Source of the DNA: Patiria pectinifera
Lineage: Eukaryota > Echinodermata > Asteroidea > Valvatida > Asterinidae
DNA length: 64,000 bases
Direction of reading: 5' to 3'
Assembly: GCA_029964075.1 (NCBI GenBank)
Contig: CM057146.1
Span: 8,203,501 to 8,267,500 of the forward strand
Positions 12,600 through 24,300 of this stretch are shown here, piece after piece (positions within the stretch are counted from its first letter, which is position 1; each line of letters begins with the position of its first letter). A program made the translations under genes and the position numbers. The notes under the pieces are model-generated. The model did no database searches, was not told where the DNA came from, and worked only from the letters and a program-made list of their open reading frames with translations.

Positions 12600-13940
12600 T
12601 GCCCCTTTTGTACCCCTTTCATTCAATGCTTACAATGGCTCAAACTGAGCCTTTTAAACCTCCAACTGTTTTCTCAAAATAAACAAGGATCTTAACGTTT
12701 AACTGCAGGAGCTAGACCAAGCTTTACCCATCTTAAACATTGACTTTTTCCATGCCCCCATGCTTCCCCCCTCACGCCGGTATTAATAAGCACTCTCATT
12801 TTCGAGACTTGCATATGCAACCAATTTGTCTTCATTTATCCCCCACACACAAAAATGGGCCCAAATTGTACCCGTAAAACAGTTAAGCAAAACATTCAAA
12901 ATAAAAAAAAACAGAGAGTATTTGTTCAAAATGACTTACTTTATGGCACATGTGCTGGGTTGATTTGCGTGGGTATATCCTATATTAAAGAAAAATGGGG
13001 CGTTGTCAATCCCATTATGACCCAGATCCTGTTGACGGCTGTTTACTGGTGGTAACCTAAATTTCTCTGCGCCCTCATTGGACAGATTTTCTATTACCAC
13101 TGACCTGGATATATATTTTTTTTTTCCGTGTGCGCACAACACGTGCGCACGAGTATGCCTTGCATTCGTTATGGCAGAAAGCTACCAACAATGCATTGTG
13201 AAGTCTGCATTTTCAGCATAGAATATATTGCATGTAGAATATGGGCGCCATTCAGATGGGGTATCGGTCGAACGATTTAATTGGTTCGCTCGTACCCCGC
13301 CCTGCAGCGATGGGATGGAATGGCTAACATAACCTTGTGAAGGAAGTACGGATGGTATTCTGGGTAAACTATCGTAGCCTTCAATTTTGGGTATATAGAC
13401 CAGCCAATTACATTCACACCAAAACGAAATCACCTCCCGAAAAGTGACAGTTCTCATGCCTGCATGTAGCCACTTTACAAGTGGCATCCTTCCATTTTCT
13501 CGGACAAAAAGGAACCATTTTTCAACCGTAATTTTATCAAGCCTGCCCTCAGATGGAAGCCAAAATAACAGGGAGTTGATCCTTGGGTATATTTACACAA
13601 ATCCACCGTTTTTAAAGCCCAACGGTCTCCGTTTTCAAAAGAAGTTGTGGGGGCCACTTTTTATGCTAATGAGCTTGCATGGAAAATCTCACGTGAATTG
13701 GTGCACTGAGCTGTAGCGAGTTTGTGCACTGCATTCTACGTCACAGGTCACGCAAAATCTATCCAATCAGAGCTTACAGAGATCAGCCGTTCCGAAGCGT
13801 CCTGTTTGCAGAGCATGCAAGGTGTACGAGCGTATTATCACAGGTTGTTGTTAAGTTTTTGACTGACGCGTGAGGGCGGTATTTATTGCATACGGTCGCA
13901 GAACAGAATAGGAAAACCCTAATTTATATTGGGCAAGTTC
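12600..13940. other. Spacer between the two ependymin-related copies, left part
   Basis: Up to about 12,960 the sequence is shared with 19,150-19,510 and belongs to the tandem duplication. From there to 13,940 no gene, terminal repeat or splice-bounded frame was recognised. Confidence 0.5.
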
Positions 13941-14310
13941 CATTGAAGACTTTTGGTGGGTTGAACATTGACTTTTTGAGATGTTCTCATCCAAAGAAGA
14001 ACACCTCTAAAACGAATGATGTGTTTCCCAAACTGAAAAAGTAGCCATTTTGAAAAAAAGGATCTCCCAACAACATGGCTAAAAAAGTGCCATTTTCGGG
14101 CGTCATTTCGATCAGATATGTGGACTGAGCTATTGATCGATCAATTTGGCTGACGTGTTTTTGTAAAACAACAACGGGTTACGGAAGGCGCCCGCTGAAT
14201 GGTCAGAGTCTCGAAATCATGATGCATTCTTGTTTTGCATAATAAATCGCCAAATCTGCATGCATCTCACACAATCTTGCTGTCCAAGAGGATATCTTCC
14301 ATAGGCTACC
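13941..14310. repeat. Two adjoining dispersed repeat fragments
   Basis: 13,953-14,100 matches the interior of the Mutator-like element (about 2990-3125: words GGTGGGTTGA, CAACATGGC). 14,125-14,300 matches 32,124-32,330 (GGACTGAGCT, GTTTTTGTAAAACAACA, GGTTACGGAAG) and includes the CCAAT-containing ~75-bp module at 14,183-14,259. No coding evidence. Confidence 0.6.
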
Positions 14311-14499
14311 TTAGGCCTAGCTCCAAGAAGAAAACTACCTGTAAATAGCGGTTCTTTTATACTGCGCGTGCGTAATGGGTGTCCCAAGATAATTGGGCAT
14401 TAACAAGAATTCTACTTCATGTAGGGCCTGTGAAACAAGCTGTGTCAAAAATTAAAAAACAACAATCTGGACCCTATTAATGTGCAACATCCGAGATGT

Positions 14500-14810
14500 C
14501 ACGATGACGTCTAGCGTCTTCGAGTGATTTTTTTATTTTTTAAATATTTCGTTTTTATTACATAATTAGCACTGTTTTTACTGAGTTCGAGTCTGAATTT
14601 TACACAAGCTAATGCCACAATAATTATGTGCACTGACAAGTGCCGTCGTCATGACGTCATCATGGGCTTTGTAACGTCGTCATAAAGGTTATGCATTATT
14701 CAAAGTCCTATATCAAGAGAAAAACAATGTCGATTGCGTTGAATTTGTATGTTTATGGACAGGGATATGTTATGTACAAAAATTGAGGTGACGTCATTAT
14801 GACAACATCA
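14500..14810. promoter_or_regulatory. Cluster of CRE-like TGACGTCA palindromes
   Basis: Perfect TGACGTCA occurs at 14,652-14,659 and 14,789-14,796, with near matches ATGACGTCT (about 14,501) and ACGTCGTCAT (about 14,674). TGACGTCA is the consensus for CREB/ATF-type bZIP factors. It could be an upstream element of the second ependymin-related copy or chance within a repeat; no conserved partner copy was seen. Confidence 0.3.
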
Positions 14811-15212
14811 TGTGATTTATATACAATTTTGACGTTTTGATGATTCATGCCTTATCGATAAGTTAATCGTTTTTGATAAACAAATAACATAAATGCAAAT
14901 GGATGTACGAAAATAACACATAACAAAAAACTCGAAAAAGCCCTATTTTTGTTCATGGAACTGACATAAAAACAGGTGAGTAAAAAGTAAAAGGAAATGC
15001 AAATAGTGCACCTATTTTAAAAATACATTTGTAAATTCTTATTTTAGTTTATATGTAGCGTTTTTCAAATGTAGGATTACGAAAGCTCAATTAATAAGCT
15101 TTCTTTTAGTGAAAGAGTTTTTTTTAAATCCTTCACGTACTTATTTTCCAGTTATGGAATATTTTGAACACAAACACCGTGTTTTAACCTTGAACACGGA
15201 TCACATTTAAGG

Positions 15213-15486
15213 TACGTGATATTTCAGTAAAAATTAAACCATATCGTATCCTGAAATGATATCAGAATAATCCCATAAATTAAGCCCCCTGGTAGCCAAG
15301 TAGAAGGCAGGGCAAGACTATAAACTCTTGACATTGTAAAGCATGTTTTGTGACATTGGAAGCAGAAGGTTTTAAAATAAAATGCTATGATAAGTGTCAG
15401 TTATCATGATCTTGGTTTAATGAGAGTGTTCAGATGTGGTTTTTGTATATGTGAGTGGTTTTCATTTTGCTGAAATATCACCTACC
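15213..15486. mobile_element. Small MITE-like element
   Basis: The 274-bp segment has ~30-bp imperfect inverted ends: GGTACGTGATATTTCAG at the left and, reversed, GGTAGGTGATATTTCAGC at the right. Flanks TTTAA and TTTAT allow a 2-4 bp target duplication but do not fix it. Family not assigned. Confidence 0.55.
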
Positions 15487-16574
15487 TTTATTGGGATTTA
15501 GTGTGACTAGGGTGCGATCTACATGGCAGCCCATGCATCACTATGATAACCCATCCGTTGCCCAACCTTCATTAGATATGATCATAAAAGTTGCTGGACG
15601 CACCTCACAGATAGGAATTGACCTTGCATAGAAAGTTGAAATTTGAATACAGATCCGTAGCTTCTGATTTTTTTCAGGTAGCTGTATAGTCGACTGCAAA
15701 TCAACAATTGATAATCAGGTACCACGACCAAGTGCTCTTGGTAAGGTCAGCCGTGCCAGCGACACTCTGTACCCGGAACCAACTCGGTCCGTGCGCTTAA
15801 TTCGCCGTATACACTGCCAATGTGGGCTACATATAAAAAAAAAATTAAAAAGTACGGGAAAAATGTTGTCTGGTCTGCTAGCCTGCGTGTTGGTGGTGGG
15901 GGCCTTGGCCTCCAAACCCGGTATGCCGACCGGAGCCGCTCGCGGTGGCCCTCGCCTCAGGATCATCACCATGAACCACAGAGACGAATCCCAAATTAGC
16001 ACTGAATTATGAAACCGAGGCTCTCAGTGGTAAGCCATTGTATGAACTGAGAACTTTTTTAATCCTCTCAACAAAAGACAGCACTGAGGACCTATAAGCT
16101 TCAGCGCAAATTGAAATTCCTCTATTGTGTGAAATAATTCCTTATGTGGTTGTGTGGATTGCACTAGACTGTTTCCCGGTGCCCCCCCCCCCCTTCCCTA
16201 AAAATATGGGGACTGGTAACCAGCTCCCATTTAAAGCCATTGATTGGATCGCCTCTTGAACACATGGTTATAAAAAGAACTCACTCGTCTCTTATCACAA
16301 AAAGTACGCAAAATTGTCAGTGTCTCCATGAAGACAACTCTCTAACTGCCTAGGTTTTAAATACTGAACAGTAGTGCCCCTCTCTTCATTGATAGTTACG
16401 AGAGACACTTTCGAATTCAGCAACATCGAAGCTCATTACCTCCGAAATTGTACATTCGTGGCCTATTGCCTATTTTGCAATAGGCTGGTTGTGCACAAAC
16501 ATTACCGTTAATTGCGAGTTTGAATGAATATCAGGAGGCGGAATTCAGACTTATACACGTCATGCATATCATTT

Positions 16575-16608
16575 GCATACATTACACGGAGTTCTGTGTA
16601 ATGTATGC
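16575..16608. repeat. Short hairpin
   Basis: GCATACATTACAC and its exact reverse complement are separated by 8 bases. It lies in the intron 4 remnant of the second ependymin-related copy. Role unknown. Confidence 0.6.
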
Positions 16609-16889
16609 AAGACTTACCGCTAGTTACCGGACCCCATTTTTGAAGTGCGAAAGACAATGAGGTCAGGGAACCAGACTAGGATTGCACTTCGTGATTGACT
16701 TGATATCGTTGGGCGCGTGACTTCAACCCCGTGAACTCTGACCTTTTGCTGTCGATTATTTTACAGGACAGGAAGTTCGCCTAGTGGACTCCAGAGTCTA
16801 CAACATCAGAATGGGAATCTGCGGTCCGGATGAATACTTCAAACCCCCAGAGAGCTGTCACGAGGTGAGTTATAAACAAATACCGACCT

Positions 16890-17158
16890 CGTCACCAGGG
16901 CTTACTGTATTTTCAACCTCGTTTCCAATAGTGAGCCCTTGGATGGGAACTTGCTTCCTGTATCCAGATTCGATAGCGCAATTAGCAGGTAATGGCTTTA
17001 TGTTGTGAACTTAGTGTTGTTATTTCTAACGTGTATTATGTGTTTTCATGTTCATTGTTGTTATTACGTCCACACCTTCTCAAAAATAATAATTTCCTGA
17101 TATGAGAGTGAAGTTAGTGGTGGGAGCGTACTGCTCGACACCCTGGAAACGAGGTTGT
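16890..17158. mobile_element. 269-bp insertion with 14-bp target duplication
   Basis: The insertion interrupts intron 5 of the second ependymin-related copy. Flanks ACAAATACCGACCT (16,876-16,889) and ACAAATACAGACCT (17,159-17,172) are a 14-bp direct repeat with one mismatch; the first gene copy has a related uninterrupted stretch after 11,380. The right end carries GTACTGCTCGACACCCTGG, nearly the same as a word inside both terminal repeats of the 8-kb element. Partial inverted ends (CAACCTCGTTTCCA) are present. The long target duplication suggests retroposition, the inverted ends a DNA element; unresolved. Confidence 0.55.
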
Positions 17159-17733
17159 ACAAATACAGACCTTTTCTCATGGTAGCCATCTTAGAGGTTG
17201 TGTCATCTTAGAGGTAAAGCCATGATCTTGGGGTGCTTTTGTTGCACATGAAAACTGTGAGTTCACCCCTTTTTTCGCCATCGATTGTGAATGACTTCAA
17301 ATAATCAAAACAGAAAAGACGGCCGGTGTACATGCACAATTTTCATTGAATATACCATAAATGTAGTCCTGAATGTCAATTGTCGCGTGGAGTTGAATTT
17401 TCTATCGTAGAGAACACGGTAACCCATCGTGATATTGATTGGTGTGAGTAACATGCTTCAAAAGCATTGACAATAAAGCGTGGCTCTATTCACTCCCAAC
17501 ATATATTTCAATGGACGTTGATTATTTTTCTGTATTTTGATCTATTTTCCGCAGGAGCGTGCCTTAAAGGAACACACCCCAGAGATGGTGAAATTCCAAA
17601 GCAAGAGCTTTTTCCACCGCCAATAAGCGTCGCTCATACATTAATTTGAAAGGAGCTCCAAGACCAATTCTGATTATGGAAATAATCTAGTTTGACTAAA
17701 ACACTAAATGAGACAAGTATATTTTCTAGACAT

Positions 17734-18059
17734 GAATAATAATAATAAAAATAATATTTTATAATAATTTGGGAGGCTAATCATCCTTACTGGCAGCTGG
17801 TATGCTGAATTGCGAAGGACGCGGCTACAACGTGGTCGGGCCGCTGGCACGTAAAGGCGCCTATGGCTGCCGGCCACATCGACCCATATAAGACCACGGA
17901 GCTCAGCCTGAGATCGAAAGTGTTTGATTTTTCCGGAGGGAGGAAAACCGGAGGGCCCGGAGAAAAACCCTCGTGGCACAGGAGAGAACCAACGCACAAC
18001 TCTACTCACATGCGATCCGCGGCCAGGATTCGAACCGTGGTCACCTTGGAATAATAAAT
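17734..18059 (-). mobile_element. Probable SINE, tRNA-like B box, minus strand
   Basis: Read on the minus strand, GGTTCGAATCC (18,026-18,036) is a polymerase III B box. It is followed by GGTTTTTCTCCGGG and CTCCGGTTTTCCTCC, words common in marine-animal SINE bodies, and the element ends in an (ATT)n-rich tail at 17,734-17,770. No A box was seen upstream, so the 5' end is probably truncated. Flanking AATAATAA words are a possible target duplication. Absent from the matching place after the first gene copy (about 12,190). Confidence 0.6.
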
Positions 18060-18174
18060 GTATAATATACATGTACATGTACTCTTGTTGATTGAAATTC
18101 ATATAGCGCGAGGGATTTCGTTTCGTTTATTCACTCATTAAGAAATGAGAAATTGTACACTCTATAAACAAATA

Positions 18175-18374
18175 TGTGTTGAGCAATTAAACACAATCTT
18201 GCTATCATTTTGTAAACATCTTTAGAAGCTAAACATTATGCTTCAATTCCTAAACATCATTGTTCAATTGCGAAACACTATGTATCCTTACTCGAAACAT
18301 GTTTAGTATTTTTAAACATGCTTACAAACTGATAGCAAGAAAGTGTTTAGAAAACTGTTCAATTGCTGAACAAC
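18175..18374. mobile_element. ~200-bp foldback MITE
   Basis: Inverted ends of about 70 bp: TGTTGAGCAATTAAACA at the left and, reversed, TGTTCAGCAATTGAACAG at the right, followed by shared CTTGCTATCA and TAAACAT words. The matching place after the first ependymin-related gene (about 12,320) lacks it. Family not assigned. Confidence 0.65.
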
Positions 18375-18612
18375 TAAAAGCTACATTCGTATTCGTTGGC
18401 CTAACCACACTTAACTCTACAAAAAGATTTGTTTTTATTCATGTAGATTAGGAAGCAAATCTTTTTGAGGTTGGCAATTATGTTTTCTTTCTTTTTTTTC
18501 TTTGCATGGTCATTCACGTACATGTGCTCAATGTGGCAGCTGGAAACACTCTGTGTAGCGATACCTTTTTCGTAAAATAAACTTTTCAAAATAGCTTTAC
18601 TGCAGCCGATGC

Positions 18613-19133
18613 TTAAAGGGAAAATACAACATTTGCAAACATCAAAAAATAAAACTACCAAATCATTTTGAAATACCTTGCTGGACTGTTAGTGAATGAC
18701 AGTGTAAAGCATCCTGTAAAATCATGGCACCTGGTATACTGTCATTGTCAAGAAAAGTGGTATTTTTGTATCAATTTCCAACGCTGATCGGCCGATCAGC
18801 GTTGGAAACAACTGGCTTTTTTTCAAATACTGGCCCCAATTGACCATCGCACTTGTTTGCAATCGATTACAAACCTATGAACGGGTACGAGCCAGCTAGA
18901 CTGGTTCCCTGACCTTACAATTCCCCAATGTATGTAAACTGCTCTGTTTCTTCTTATATGGAGTCAGGGAACCAGGCTACAGGAAAATGATCGTTTTTCT
19001 TGGTTTTATAGCATTTTCGAACCCAAAACCTCAAAAAAGTCAGTGTAACTATATTTGCTATATATTTCCAAGCCCCCAATTCCATCCATTTCTGAAAATT
19101 ACAGCAAAAGCAAATGATGTATATTCTCTTTAA
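18613..19133. repeat. ~520-bp insertion with a perfect 34-bp palindrome
   Basis: This stretch is absent from the corresponding position after the first gene copy (about 12,565). At 18,775-18,808 a 17-base half (TTTCCAACGCTGATCGG) is followed immediately by its exact reverse complement. A second hairpin uses CTGGTTCCCTGAC (about 18,900) and its complement near 18,965. Insertion class unknown. Confidence 0.55.
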
Positions 19134-19860
19134 TTGTTGATATCCTCTTTCACTTCTATGTGGGCCCCTTTTTGTACCCCTATCATTCAATGCTTGTAAT
19201 GACTCAAACTCTTGTCCAACACATGCAAGGCAAGTTTGAACTGTTACCTGCAAAGGCACAGCTCAAAAGACATCCCAAACATTGACTGTTTGCCATGCCC
19301 CAGGGCACCCTTTGCTTAGTACCCTCATTTTCGTGTCTTGCATAATTAATGCAACCATCCAACCTTCCATGTATTGCCTTCGTTCATCAAAGAAAAGACA
19401 TGATTGGGCTCAAAGTGAACCCCTCAAACCATTTAGCAAATACAAAATAATCAACAATAGGGTTTTCGTTCAAACTAACTTACTTTATACTTCCGTGGAC
19501 ATATCCTGTTTAAGAAACCAAGCGCGGTCGGATTCGTTTATTATGAAATAAAATATGCAAACGATTTTTAAGATTCGAGGGGTTTTTTTTCTTTTAAGGA
19601 AATCGTTAAATTCGTTTTATTGGGAATTGGGATGCATGCCTTTAATGGTCTCATTCAAAATTCAAAACAGAGATGGGCTTTAAGATGTAGATGCAGGTGA
19701 AGTGACAACGTGCCTGGATGGCCTAAATATTTGAACATCAGTCGAGGTCTCAGACCGATCGCCACACTGTCATGTTTTATGTACGTGATGAATGCTCTTG
19801 AATGTCAATAGGCCACACTAGTGTCCAAGCTTACAGGGTCATACTTCCTCTGGATGTTAC

Positions 19861-19975
19861 CCCCATTTGTACCTTATTACAATGCAAAAAGTCTTTAACA
19901 GTTACAATGATTATTATATCTACAAGTATTATGTTGTACGGATGGAAATAAAACAAACAAACAAACAAACAAGCT
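19861..19975 (+). mobile_element. Possible retroposon 3' tail
   Basis: The sequence ends GGATGGAAATAAAAC followed by an (AAAC)n run at about 19,948-19,972, as seen at the 3' end of some LINE/SINE copies. The body upstream (19.6-19.86 kb) was not recognised and no target duplication was found. Confidence 0.35.
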
Positions 19976-21347
19976 TACCTAACCCTATATATTACTTAAC
20001 CCTATATATTACGAAACTCAGAAGCATAAGAAACCACCAGCATTCTCACACCTATATGAACGACACAGCCTCTCATCAAGCGCAGCCTTGCAAACATTAT
20101 CCCTTGCAAGAGCGATCTTATAAATACAGCTCGTTTATTTCTCAAGATCTCAGTTCAAGATCCTCATCACTCCTTTCCCACCTTGCATCCTAATCATCCC
20201 TCCTTGATATTCCCTCTCGCATCCATTCATCTTTCACGCTCCACTTCCTCAAGACGCTATGCATGGCGAAGGCATCCCCGTTCGAGACGGGTAAGGTTGC
20301 CGGGCGCATTGTTTTTCTTCTGCCGCGTAGAATAGTCGCCTACCATTATTCGCATGCGTAAAACATTTCTTGTAATTTAGACGATGGTGCTTTGGGAGGA
20401 CTCTATAAAGTTTACATTAATTTTTTTCGGCTGAGATCGAAGCAACTCCGTGGCATTGTAGCTAGTGATATTTCTGGATGTACTGGATGCTTTGAGATGG
20501 AATTCCAGTAGTTTTTTCCTGTTCCTCAAAATTAAGTCCTATTTTCCAATGAAATAAATGTAACCTTTTATTTTCGACTCATAGTTTTCAAGGTAACGGT
20601 TTCAGGGTAAGCGAAGCCCAAGAACTACTCCAGTAACAACTGACGCAGGGGCATTATGGTCAGTGATTATACTAAGTTGCAATATAAAATTGCGGTCGTG
20701 GCTGATGGCCGAGTGTCCCCAGCGTATTTCTCCCAGGAGTCGGCCCCGCGTGATGAAAGATTCTCGTGTCTGTCACATCCAGTAGACTTTCCCCAGTAAG
20801 GCACTACTTAACCGTACGAATAAGAGATAAAACAAAGCGAACTACACTCCCCTGGATCGAGAAGAGCACGGTCGCCTTTCAGTCAACTCATTACCCTGTT
20901 ATAATTTCAATAAATCAGTAATACGTTTATAAAGTTCACAATCTTATGTCCATAAACCTACAATGGTAACTGTAATGACTTTGACAAATGATGCGAGAGA
21001 TCATACAAAATGTTCTTATGCGAGTTATCCTCTGGAATGGGAACAGCCCGTCCCTATCACTCCCGCATCTCAGGTTCTTCACACCTTTCGGACCCGTCAA
21101 GACGCGATTGCCTGAGACTCATATCTGCGCAAGGAGGACACCTTTTCTTCACTATACTGACTCTCAGCACTGGTTATTAGAGACCTTCGCCATCAACCGT
21201 ATCCAAATTCAGATGACATTACAACGATGAGAGAACAGCCGTCACGGTATCAGCGCCTTTAAGATTCCGCTAGGATTACAAGGCACAGTATCACATTCTT
21301 CGGGGGATATCCACAGTCTACTTCGGTCTCTCCTGGTCGGGCAAAGG
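19976..21347. other. Upstream flank of the claudin-like gene
   Basis: No gene, RNA or terminal repeat was recognised. The last ~100 bp may be the 5' untranslated region of the gene starting at 21,348. Confidence 0.4.
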
Positions 21348-24300
21348 ATGAAGAATACCAGCCTGTTGTTGCTGACCATCTGGTCGGTGTTTGGGGCCTA
21401 CTTGGGCCTCTTACTGACCAGCGTGGGCACCTTTACGAACCAATGGGTGTTCACCTCGGAGGAGAGACATCTTGACTTCCACAACGGCACCTTGAGGATC
21501 ACCATGGACATGTACTCAGGGCTGATGGAGTCGTGTAGGATTGGAGGTAAGTAAAACGGACAGGTGTAGAGACCTGTGTAGTCAAAACCTTGAAGATGCA
21601 GGTGTCTTCATAGGCTGTATATTGTTTGTAATGTTTCTAGTTTGATGATTCAGTGTATTTAAAGTGTCATTGAAGAAACTAACGGAGACATTTCATAGTG
21701 CAAGACTATACAATAATCAGCATTGGCTTCGTGAAGTAGTGGGACAGATAGGGGAAATATTTGGAAGAATCGTGCTTTTCACGATATTGGCATGGTATTT
21801 GGCACACAGTTATAGAGTATGTCATGAGAAATATAATTGGCTATAGGGACCTCGCAGATTTGTCCTTTGAAAACAATAAATTTAGAATAACAAGCAATTT
21901 TCAAAATTGTCAAAATGGCTGCCATTGCTTGTTATATTATCCATATTTATTAAAGGACAAATCTGCGATGGCCCTATAGCCAAATATCTTTCTCATGGCA
22001 TACCCTGACTGTGTTCCAAATGCCATGCTTGTATCATCAAAGGCACAATCCCATCACCTATCTGCCGTACAAAAGGGCTTGGGGAGGGGAGAGGGAGCTT
22101 CCTCCACCCCAGGGTGGTAAAGTCAATAATGTACTGTTAAAGTCAAGTCCACAAGAAACTGCAAGAGGGTGACTAAAATTCGGCTTTGTACATCAATACA
22201 TGGACATCAGTCAATTATAATATCCATACGTATCATTATTCGTATATCGTTTTGAACAGAGAAAATAAAATTGCGGGTCGCTTACGAAGCTATCAGTGAA
22301 AAGTAAGACCCTCTCAAAACCTCTTAATATTATTTAATATCATTGAACCGTCTGGCTAAATACACAAGGGCCGATAATTGCACAAGTCATGTAGATGTCA
22401 ATATTACATCATAATAATATAAATATCATATTGCTTGTGTAGGTGAGTTTTAATTAACTGAAATTTAAATTACAGTATTTCCCCAAACGAAATCTTTTTA
22501 TGTTCAATGGTTTATGACATTTTTGTTACGAGTAGATCCAACGCTTGACGTCTTCAGAAAAAAAACCCATATTTTCAGCCAATCATAAGTTTTCTTAGTT
22601 TTAAAAAGATCATATTCCAATTCCAGCCTCCTCTCAAAAAAAGCAGCGGTCAAAGGTCATGAATAGGTATATTTTGGGGGGGGGATCATTAGGCCTAGAC
22701 GTGCTCTATCCTCATATTTTATTTCCCCTGTCGATTTGCTTTTGCATCATCCATTCTCATGAGCGTATGATGTCATGGGAAATCTCGTCTTACCGTGGTG
22801 GCTGCGTCATTTATTATTTAGACCGACTTCGTGCTCCATACACATCAAAGTCTCGCTATGGTGTGCGCAAGCTGCATTTCAGAATAATTCAGTATCATTT
22901 TTTGTGCTTAATATTACACTTGACGTATGAAAATTAATGCGCATGCTAATCTCATTTTTAAAGCGGAAAATTATTCATTATCTAGAAACTCATTCAAGTT
23001 TAATTCATTTCGATGATTTAAACTTGAGTATTATTGTGGTTTTGTTTTCGTATTTAAGGGTTCAAACTCTGTATAGTAAGAAAACTAAATTTTGTCCTGC
23101 CCTTTTAATCATTCGTTCAATGTAAACAAAGCAAATTTTGTGTGTATGCATCCAATTGCTGCTGATTTTGCGGCAGATTGCATTTCATAATTAGTGAGTG
23201 AAATATTAATTGGTTTTACGCATCAGTGAACCCTCGTCGAGATTGGATGACGCGTGACCTAGACTAGCCACGGTCCTTTAAGGTTAAAAATTTAACCTGT
23301 GAAATTTTTGCAATCTTCTCTGGACTGCTTCAATTATAATGAGGGGTAAAAAAGGCCTTTACGTATGAACATGTACCGTTTTATGGGCGGCCATTAGGGC
23401 AAAAAAGACAAAAACAAAAATAAAGCAAAACCACAAAATTAAACGAAAACACACAGAAATAAACGAACAACTCAGAAATAAACGAATTTAACTCAGAAAT
23501 AAACGAACAATTCAGAAATAAACATACAATTCAGGAATAAACAAATATAACTCAGAAATAAACGAACAACTCAGAAATAAACTAACAACTCAAAAATAAA
23601 GGAACAACTCAAAAATAAACAAACAACTCAAAAATAAACAAACAACTCAAAAATAAACCATCAACGCAGAAATAAACAATCAAATCAGAGTTAAACGATC
23701 AACTCAGAAATAAACGATCAACTCAGAAATAAACGATCATTTCAGAAATATACACGAACTCAGAAATAAACGAACAACTCAGAAATAAACGAACAACATC
23801 CCCAGGGTGTCGAGCAGCAGTACGCGCCCACCATGTACCATACATTACAGAAGTGCAGACGACATAATGTTTACCGCGGCATCCAAGATGGCGGACACTT
23901 TGCATCGCTTCACGCGATGAACACTGACACATGACGGATGTAGTGGGTTTTCGTCGACGACCTCCGACGCCAAAAAGAAGTCTATGCGAAAGGTAAGCCT
24001 GATTGCAGTTTGATTTTTATGATGCAAAACGTCGACTTTAATCGTAAAAGTTTACAATGGCATATCCCGCCGTCATGTCTGTATGTACGTCATGCATGTC
24101 ATGTGTACGGCCGGGTTTGGCCACTGTACTGGCGGGGCGCGCCGGTGCGGTGGGCAGACCACGGACCATTAAAGGGTCCGTGGTACATGGTCAGACCATC
24201 AGACCATGGAGCTATGTTTATAGCTCCATGATCAGACCGACCATCGAGCTATATCCGAGGTGGAATGATTCCCACATCTGGCCATCTCTATTTTTCCCCT

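Larger units (their letters stand above)
15863..17626 (+). pseudogene. Second ependymin-related copy, exons 2-4 deleted
   Basis: The copy keeps exon 1 (signal peptide MLSGLLACVLVVGALAS at 15,863), exon 5 (16,767-16,864, encoding RMGICGPDEYFKPPESCHE-like sequence) and exon 6 (17,555-17,626, ending in EMVKFQSKSFF and a stop). Exon 1 runs directly into sequence matching intron 4 of the first copy (about 10,395 onward), so ~2.9 kb with exons 2-4 is missing; the exon-1 frame now stops at 16,012 after 49 aa. Exons 5 and 6 keep clean splice sites and frame and are diverged mainly by conservative changes, so the gene was probably functional before the deletion. The duplicated tract spans about 7.08-12.97 and 15.58-19.51 kb. 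An assembly collapse is the main alternative. Confidence 0.8.

Noticed and set aside
20690-20830. Possible structured RNA in a G/C-richer patch
   Set aside because: No snRNA, snoRNA or tRNA signature could be recognised and no compensating stems were evident.
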